From the NCBI GenBank assembly GCA_019671005.1, contig CM033714.1, forward strand, positions 81,769,909-81,833,908: a DNA stretch of 64,000 nucleotides, read 5' to 3'. Both the position numbers and the translations under genes were made by a program. The notes below the pieces were generated by a model that was given only the letters and a program-made list of their open reading frames with translations, had not been told where the DNA came from and searched no databases. How positions within the stretch are numbered: the stretch's first letter is position 1; each line of letters opens with the position of its first letter. Origin of the DNA: Hibiscus mutabilis. Its lineage: Eukaryota > Streptophyta > Magnoliopsida > Malvales > Malvaceae. This document shows, piece after piece, positions 58,226 through 64,000 of the stretch.

Positions 58226-60382
58226 TTATGAGGCAGGTACCCAAGATGAGCGCGCATAAATGATCCGTCCCTTCCATCCCTGAAGCAACCAACCGTTATC
58301 CTCGTCGATCACAAAGTCCTTGTGGTAGAATGTTTTGACTCTCTCCTTCGCTGTCTTCATGATCGCCTTATTTAGTGGCAACTGTCTGAAGCCAGCCCTC
58401 ATAGTCCGAACCTGCCACTGCTTGTATGTCTCGGGCCTCTCGATTCTTTCAGCCCCCTCACATGCGATGACATTCATTGCCTCCCACCCGAATATCTCGC
58501 TCTCAATCAGCCTCCGTTCAGGAATTTCACGGGGCACATTAGTCTCAAGCATATCGAATAAAGTGGAATAGTGGAAGAGAGCCTCCCTGATTCTGGTAAT
58601 AAAGAATAGAGCACTGTAGCCACCGTTCACAATCCCCAGTATGAAAACATTAGGATTCAACTTCCTGATCAAGTTCAACACCTTATTCCTCGGACTGTCC
58701 ACAAATCAAGCAGATTCCAAAGCCTAAAATTGCAGTTTACAACAAGCACCTCACTGCTTTCAATCTTGAGGTCCTCGATTGAAATGGTATCCCATTTCTG
58801 TGCGATTGAATGGAACTCGAACGGAACTTTGAAAGTTTTTGCATAGTTTGCAAGACGGCATCCCGTCTCCTCAACCCTTTCTGCTGGCCGAAAACCTGGT
58901 TGCGGAAGATCGATCCCTGTAATCTTTAGTTTAGGCGGGCCCCCGGGTCTAGATGAGAGACGCTGTATGAGGCAAGGCCATTGGAACCCATAAAGAACGC
59001 AGAAGTCAACAATATGAAGCGTAGCTTCATTTTCTGCAAGATTCATTATTGTCGTGTTTGATAAGAAGTCCGTGAGCTTCTTAAAAGGGCATGCAGCAAG
59101 AAACAAATGGTAAGCTTTCAAAAAGTTAGCAGCTGATGTCGGCCTCGTGACAACGGGATTGTAACTTTGGTTCCCTGAGCCAGCTAAGCGTGCCTCTAAG
59201 CCATCAACAAAATAGTGGGCCAACCGCTGCATCCCGTCACCTGTAGGATCAGAATGCTGCCTGATTTGCTTCAGTAGCTCATTCGCACTCCTCCTATCAT
59301 CAGTTGCAACAGCTTGTGCACAAAGAGTCAAGAGAGTTCTCAAATCGACCACATTCCGTTTACCTTTCTTCCCACGAGCCTTTCCACCTATAGATCCTTT
59401 CAACTGTCCATTCTGCAGCAATTTCTTGTTTGTTTCGTTTTGCAAAGTTTTTTGAAGGTCGGTTATACTTTCACAATTTAGTAACACTGCATCAAACATT
59501 TCCGGGCTTATAGTGGATTCAGTATAAATTGATGACTGTTTGTTACTCCTGCTGTCTAAATTCACATCCTCGGGATGAGGTTTCTTCTTTCCTCTCAATC
59601 CGTCCTGCGGGAACTCGTTATCCATCTTTTGTACCACATCTTTAGCCTCTTCCTTTAGCTCTTTGAGAAACAATCTGTCACTTTCTACATCAACGAACAG
59701 GCTCTTGTGATTTGAAAGGAACCTACTTGCTTCCTCAAACCCTTTTCTAAAATGCTTGGCAGACTCACTTTCGATAAACATTTCAGGAAGCTTCAGCGTA
59801 CTCACCGGAGAATCCACAAAGCCATCTATGAGACTACCAGGACTGTTCCCAGAACTATGGTATGAATTAGCTTGAGAACTGAAGTTCAAGGACATTTGCA
59901 CATCCAAATCATTGTTGCACGGAAGATTGCCAAAGTTACTGCTACTACATCTCCAACAACTTTGACCATGATGTTCATCAAAGCTTTCTTGGATTTGATC
60001 CTTCTGTTCGGGTTCCGGAGAAGGTGGATACCGTTCTCCGAGAACCTCATAAAACGATCTCTTATCAGCATGAAGGGCAGCCGATGACTCTCTAAACATG
60101 CAGGTCTTATCTTCCATATCTTCTTCCATTAACATATCACTTATGTACTTAAAGAACTACATCGCTAAAGTCATAATCATCGTGCAGATCTCGCTCTTCG
60201 TTCACACTCAAGGAAGGCGGTAAATTTCTCGGAACCGGAGAAGGTTGCATAGAAGGAATATCAACATAGTTTTCATTCCTAAACCCGTTACCAAAATTCG
60301 GATCGGAAAATGCGAACAAAGTATCTTCATTTAGTCTGAATCTATCAACAGAACCATAAAGGCCCTTCACCGACCGATCCAT
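58226..60382 (-). pseudogene. GRAS transcription regulator, SCL14/SCL33-like, two frameshifts
   Basis: Intact relatives act with TGA factors on stress and detoxification promoters. I start at the second ATG of the frame (MDRSVKGLYGSVD), where the family starts. The first segment ends DFSDVVL followed by an early stop: one extra T at about 60150 breaks the family's VVLKYISDMLMEEDMEDKT. The next 1.46 kb is open and holds the acidic N-terminus, LHR I (LRTLLTLCAQAVATDDRRSA) and the VHIID region (LHIVDFCVLYGFQWPCLIQR). It fails at NLLDL/TVRGIRC (about 58702-58706), where roughly 10 bases are missing. The last segment carries the PFYRE/SAW parts (EIFGWEAMNVIACEG, YKQWQVRTMRAGFRQLPL, GWLLQGWKGRIIYARSSW) to the normal C-terminus. 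There are no introns, as is usual. The two lesions make a truncated product likely. Confidence 0.9.
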
Positions 60383-61051
60383 GGGGATAAATTTCACAAG
60401 CCAAATATGATAGTAACAACTGAAACCCTATTACTGAAATCCCAGTTCTGGAAACTAAATCAAAACCCAGAAAATCCAACCTCAAATCGAACTCCCCCCT
60501 CTTATATTATTGTCCAAAAAACAACATAAAATTCAACTACAAACTTTTATGTTCCTTGTCAAAATTACCTATAAAAACATCAAATAACACAACATCAAAC
60601 ATATAGAAAACATGGGGGGAGGTTAACTGGACAGCATATGACATACAATTAACATCTTTTGACAGTACAAAAGTGGAAAATCGAGAATTTTGAACAGTCT
60701 CAAAAAATGAACAAGGGAACTGAAACAGCTAATGAATATAGACAAAACCCATACTGAAACTATCATTTTCAGAACAAATACAATGATCAAACTGGAAATT
60801 AAGAAGAAATTTCTTTAAGGTTTGAAAAGACAACCTTAAAAACCCATCAAAGTAGTCTCACAACAACCTTAAAAAACCCATCAAGCTAGTTTCCAAGTAT
60901 ATTTGTTCAGATAAAAAATTAAGAATTTTACAAGTAGTTTTTGAAGGTTCAGAGAAAAAAAAAATGAATATAAGAACAGTATCTGAGCTGAGTCTGCGAG
61001 AGAAGAGGGGGAGGAAAGGCTAAGAATGCTTCATTTCTGTGTTGGAATTTT

Positions 61052-61060
61052 GTATATAAA
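61052..61060 (-). promoter_or_regulatory. Candidate TATA box of the GRAS locus
   Basis: TTTATATAC on the minus strand, about 670 bp upstream of the start codon. A pyrimidine-rich TTTCCTCCCCCTCTTCTCT tract lies about 35 bp downstream, like a plant 5' UTR. Position only. Confidence 0.4.
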
Positions 61061-61064
61061 GGAA

Positions 61065-61429
61065 CTGAATAGTCACTGAACAAAAGAAATGATTTTTAAT
61101 TAATAGGGCGATGATGATAATTGGGTAAATCTTAATCGTCAACTATACACACGCTTATTTTAAGATTTTTTTAGCCATTGGGTATCCTATTTATTAGTAA
61201 ATTAATTCAGATCAAAATTTATAAGCCTAATATGAGGCGATTCTCTTAATTAAGGTTTAATTTTTTTCACTCATATGTTAAAATTTAAACTTTTAATATT
61301 ACTTAAAGAATCTAACACTTTATTTTAAGACTTTTAAACATTACAAATGAATATTTATTTTAATAAAATTAAATTAATATTAATCTGTAATTCATTGATT
61401 TTCTTTTATTTCTACTATAAATCAAAATT
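61065..61429. other. Gene-free A/T-rich DNA
   Basis: Nothing recognisable. Confidence 0.5.
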
Positions 61430-61606
61430 AAACATAAACCCTAAAAAATTAAACCTTAAACTCTAAATTCTAAACACTAACCTTAAATTCTAAACCCTAC
61501 AACCCAAACCTCTAAACTCTAAACCCTAAACTAAACTCATAACCCCTAAAACTAAAAAGTCTGCGTAAACTAAAGTTTACACAGACTGTGTATTGAAGCT
61601 TTTCTC
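61430..61606 (-). mobile_element. MITE with TTTAGGG-like interior, copy 4, left end lost
   Basis: A CCCTAAA-type interior is followed by GTAAACTAAAGTTTACACAG and ACTGTGTATTGAAGCTTTT, the same right end as the 9777 copy. The opposite TIR is missing or unreadable. Confidence 0.6.
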
Positions 61607-61852
61607 TTATAATAATATACTCAATCATATTATAATAAGATATACTAATATATTTCTAAATAATATATACTAATTTATTAATATAATTAATATTGTTTAT
61701 CATTTTAATAAAAATATTATGTAATATTAACATAAATAATTTTTATTAATTATTATAATATTTAAAAATAATATTATTGAGTTATTATTAATGAGTAATA
61801 TTAATTTATGTATTTAATATTAATATAATAAGAAAATATAAATGCACTTGCG

Positions 61853-62205
61853 GTGAAAATATTTTGTTTCCACAGGTGCCTTAATTTTAAGAGTTAGAGA
61901 TCTAGTTTAGGGTTTATAGTTTAGGGATTTAGAATTTAGAGTATGTGGTTAGAATTTAGGGTTTAGTGTTAGGGTATATGGTTTAGAGGTTAGGGTTTGG
62001 TTTTAAGGTAATATAGTAGAGATTTAGGTTTTTAACTATAATCCCTAAATTCTAACCCTAAACCCTAAATTCAAACCTCAATCCTTAAATTCTAAGCACA
62101 TAAACCTAAACCCCTAAATTATGAACCCTAAATTGAACCATTAAACCTTAAATTAAATCACTAACCCCTAAAATTAAGGCGCTTGTGAAAACAAATTTTT
62201 TTTAG
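61853..62205. mobile_element. Palindromic (foldback) relative of the TTTAGGG MITEs
   Basis: The left half has TTTGTTTCCACAGGTGCCTT then TTTAGGG-type units; the right half has CCCTAAA-type units then AAGGCGCTTGTGAAAACAAA. The two halves are inverted copies over about 170 bp, with a short centre near 62030. A different end sequence from the 257-bp family, but the same kind of interior. Confidence 0.7.
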
Positions 62206-62458
62206 CTAAAACATAATATAATATAATATTATAATTTTTTTTAAAGTAGCACTAAATATTAATATATTTAAAATATGTTTATTAATAGTTTTTAATAATA
62301 TAATGTAATATTCTTATTTTAATAAGTAACTAATAGAATTAATATATTATTATTTTAATAAAATATACTAATTTAAATATTTTTATTTTTAAAATTGAAA
62401 AAAATAATATTTTAATAATAATTATATTGACATACATAATATGTACTAATTATTATAA

Positions 62459-62715
62459 GGAAAAAACTTTGATACACAGGTCGTGTAAACTTTAGTTTAC
62501 ATGTGCCTTTTAGTTTTAGGGGCTACGGTTTTAGTTTAGGGTTTATGGTTGTAGGGTTTAGAATTTAAGGTTAGTGTTTAGAATTTAGGGTTTAGAGTGT
62601 GGGGTTTAATTTTTTAGGGTTAGGGTTAGAAATTTAGTATTTGAGTTTTTATAGTATAAATACACATGCTTGTGTAAAATTAATTTTACACAGCCCATGT
62701 ACCAAAGTTTTACCC
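62459..62715 (+). mobile_element. Complete 257-bp Mutator-type MITE with TTTAGGG-like interior
   Basis: A perfect 9-bp target duplication TTATTATAA lies at 62450-62458 and 62716-62724. The left end is GGAAAAAACTTTGATACACA and the reversed right end GGGTAAAACTTTGGTACATG. Inner inverted motifs are GTGTAAACTTTAGTTTAC and GTGTAAAATTAATTTTACAC. The interior is a chain of TTTAGGG variants. This copy defines the family in this window. Confidence 0.85.
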
Positions 62716-62959
62716 TTATTATAATATATTAAAATCCATATTATTGACTTTTTTAACAATAAGAAACATAATTTACTATTTCATATTTTCAATTAATAAT
62801 TTTTGAAAAATTTATCAACAAATAAAAATAGTTTACACGATAACATCCAAACACCATAAACTAGCTTTTGAAAGTAGTTTTTCAAAAAGAAATGTTACTC
62901 GTTTTCTAGAAAAATCAATTGCAGTGAAACAAGCAATCCATTAAACACATATAATAAAG

Positions 62960-63297
62960 CACACTTTTGCCTATGATGACGTAGTGCGCTTGACGTTGCG
63001 CATGTCAATCTACGGTACTGGACATGATAATTTGCACAAAATGAGAAATTATACTAACTTTGTCAAAAAGAAAACTCGTATAATAGATGTCGGAAACACA
63101 TGTTAACGCGAGCAGCTATGCACGTGTGGGCCTTTCCCTGCAGTTGACAATTGACCACGTTTCATTGAAAACCCAGGGAAAACGCGTTTTGTTACACCTT
63201 TCCTATATTCCACAGTCAAAAGGTAGCATTTCTATACACTTTCACCTCTGATCCCTCCCATTGAGCTACGGTCAAAGATCTTCTCATCTATAAACCG
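62960..63297 (+). promoter_or_regulatory. Promoter-like stretch without a gene
   Basis: Less AT-rich than its surroundings, with stacked stress-type motifs: GATGACGTAG (TGACG), GCACGTGTGG (ACGTG core), TTGACAATTGACCACG (W-box-like TTGAC), AACGCGTTTT (CGCG), and CTATAAACC at 63288 placed like a TATA box. The following sequence is a transposon, not an exon. It may be the detached promoter of a gene lost or displaced by insertion. No transcription evidence. Confidence 0.35.
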
Positions 63298-63573
63298 TGT
63301 CACGTTTGAGAAGATGTAGAGTTATTAATTTTACATAGAAAAAAAGTTGAAATATATAATGGTAACGTTGTACATTTTAAAACTCATGTTTTTTAAGAAG
63401 ATAATAATGGTCTCGTGACAAGTGGTATCAGAGTGACCATTTGACTGCCCGATTTCACGTCGAGTGCCCATAAGTAGAGTAGGTAGGGTGGACAACCATG
63501 ACAATTGGCCAATCACGGGAGCGGAAGCTCGTGACGAAGGCGTCACGAGGTTGAGTGGGGAAGAATGTCACGT
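63298..63573 (+). mobile_element. TRIM (miniature LTR retrotransposon), interrupted
   Basis: The 5' LTR, 63298-63420 (123 bp), starts TGTCACG and ends CGTGACA, giving perfect 7-bp inverted ends with TG...CA. Two bases later comes the primer-binding site TGGTATCAGAG (63423-63433), complementary to the 3' end of initiator tRNA-Met. A 145-bp non-coding interior ends in the purine-rich GAGTGGGGAAGAA, and the 3' LTR begins TGTCACGT at 63566. After 8 bases that LTR is cut by the MITE at 63575. LTRs of 100-250 bp and a tiny interior define TRIMs. It codes for nothing and depends on enzymes of other elements. Confidence 0.85.
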
Positions 63574-63574
63574 C

Positions 63575-64000
63575 TAGGGGTGCTTAACGAGTTGAGCAGC
63601 TCGTGAGCTACTCGAACTCGACTCGGTCAAAACTCGATAAACGCTCGACTCTGGTTGGCTCGACTCGAGACCTTAACGAGTTGAGTCGAGCAAAGCCTAA
63701 CTCGACTCGATAAGTTCGCGAGCATCTCGTTAATTTTTTAAAATATTTTTTTAGTAATTGCAAGCAACAATGAATGGAGTGAAAAGACGTTGATTTCTTT
63801 ATTTTCAAGATTGGTTATGTATCATTACACCTTTTTTTCAAGAATGCTTTTAATATGTTAGTTTGATGTATTTGTGGATTGTTACTTTAGTTTTAATATG
63901 TTAGTTTGGTGAACTTGTGGATTGTTCCTTTATTTTTAATATGCTAGTTTGGTGTATTTGTAGATTGTTAGTTTGGAATTTAGACTTTAAAAGTGCTTTA
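63575..64000 (+). mobile_element. hAT-type MITE, second copy, runs off the window
   Basis: It starts TAGGGGTGCTTAACGAGTTG, the same end as the element at 3920-4350, and shares GAGTTGAGTCGAGCAA and GTATTTGTAGATTGTTAGTT with it. About 63848-63985 is a threefold repeat of about 43 bp starting TTTTAATATG(T/C)TAGTTTG. The expected 8-bp duplication would be GTCACGTC (63567-63574), but the other end is outside the window. Confidence 0.75.

Noticed and set aside
63331..63546. 71-codon frame on the minus strand
   Set aside because: It lies across the TRIM LTR, PBS and interior, which are non-coding by structure.

Overview
This window is nuclear DNA from a flowering plant. It is AT-rich, has spliced genes with GT-AG introns and 5' UTR introns, a plant tRNA-His gene, plant-only families (UGT with PSPG box, GRAS, MIP1 leucine-zipper/DUF547, FDM-type XS/XH) and a high load of plant-type transposons. 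The gene structures look like a rosid. The repeat style reminds me of cotton/Malvaceae, but that is an impression only.

Layout. 1-13.4 kb is a transposon-rich, gene-free block. It holds small MITEs, a 431-bp hAT-type MITE with a perfect 8-bp target duplication, a long-TIR Mutator-like element (4359-9527, perfect 9-bp duplication), and a 3.6-kb hAT element (4905-8510, perfect 8-bp duplication) nested in the Mutator-like TIR. From 13.4 to 25.1 kb is a gene island: tRNA-His(GTG), the 37-codon OST4 subunit, a tandem duplication, an RNase H relic, a cytosolic HSP70 with a perfect heat shock element, a UGT76-like glycosyltransferase and an ENTH-domain protein. 25.1-29.5 kb is gene-free. From 29.5 to 50 kb is a second island: an MBD-like small protein, the SR splicing factor SCL30, a MIP1-zipper/DUF547 protein, an FDM-type pseudogene and FKBP20-1. 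From 50.6 to 57.5 kb lie a long gypsy LTR with a piece of its polyprotein, a short repeat array and an 825-bp foldback element. A broken GRAS gene (SCL14/SCL33-like) occupies 58.2-60.4 kb. 61-64 kb carries more Mutator-type MITEs with telomere-like TTTAGGG interiors, a promoter-like stretch, and a small LTR element (TRIM) cut by a second copy of the hAT-type MITE.

State of the genes. OST4, HSP70, UGT, ENTH, MBD-like and MIP1/DUF547 have intact frames that splice cleanly. SCL30 and FKBP20-1 each have one small frame-breaking deletion in an otherwise perfect exon set. FDM and GRAS have several lesions. The most useful points for follow-up are these broken genes (real decay or assembly error), the TRIM, the TTTAGGG-bearing MITE family, the dated nesting of three elements, and the long LTR packed with TATCGATA palindromes. 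I found no CRISPR, operon or prokaryotic system, and nothing that demands a new kind of gene system.
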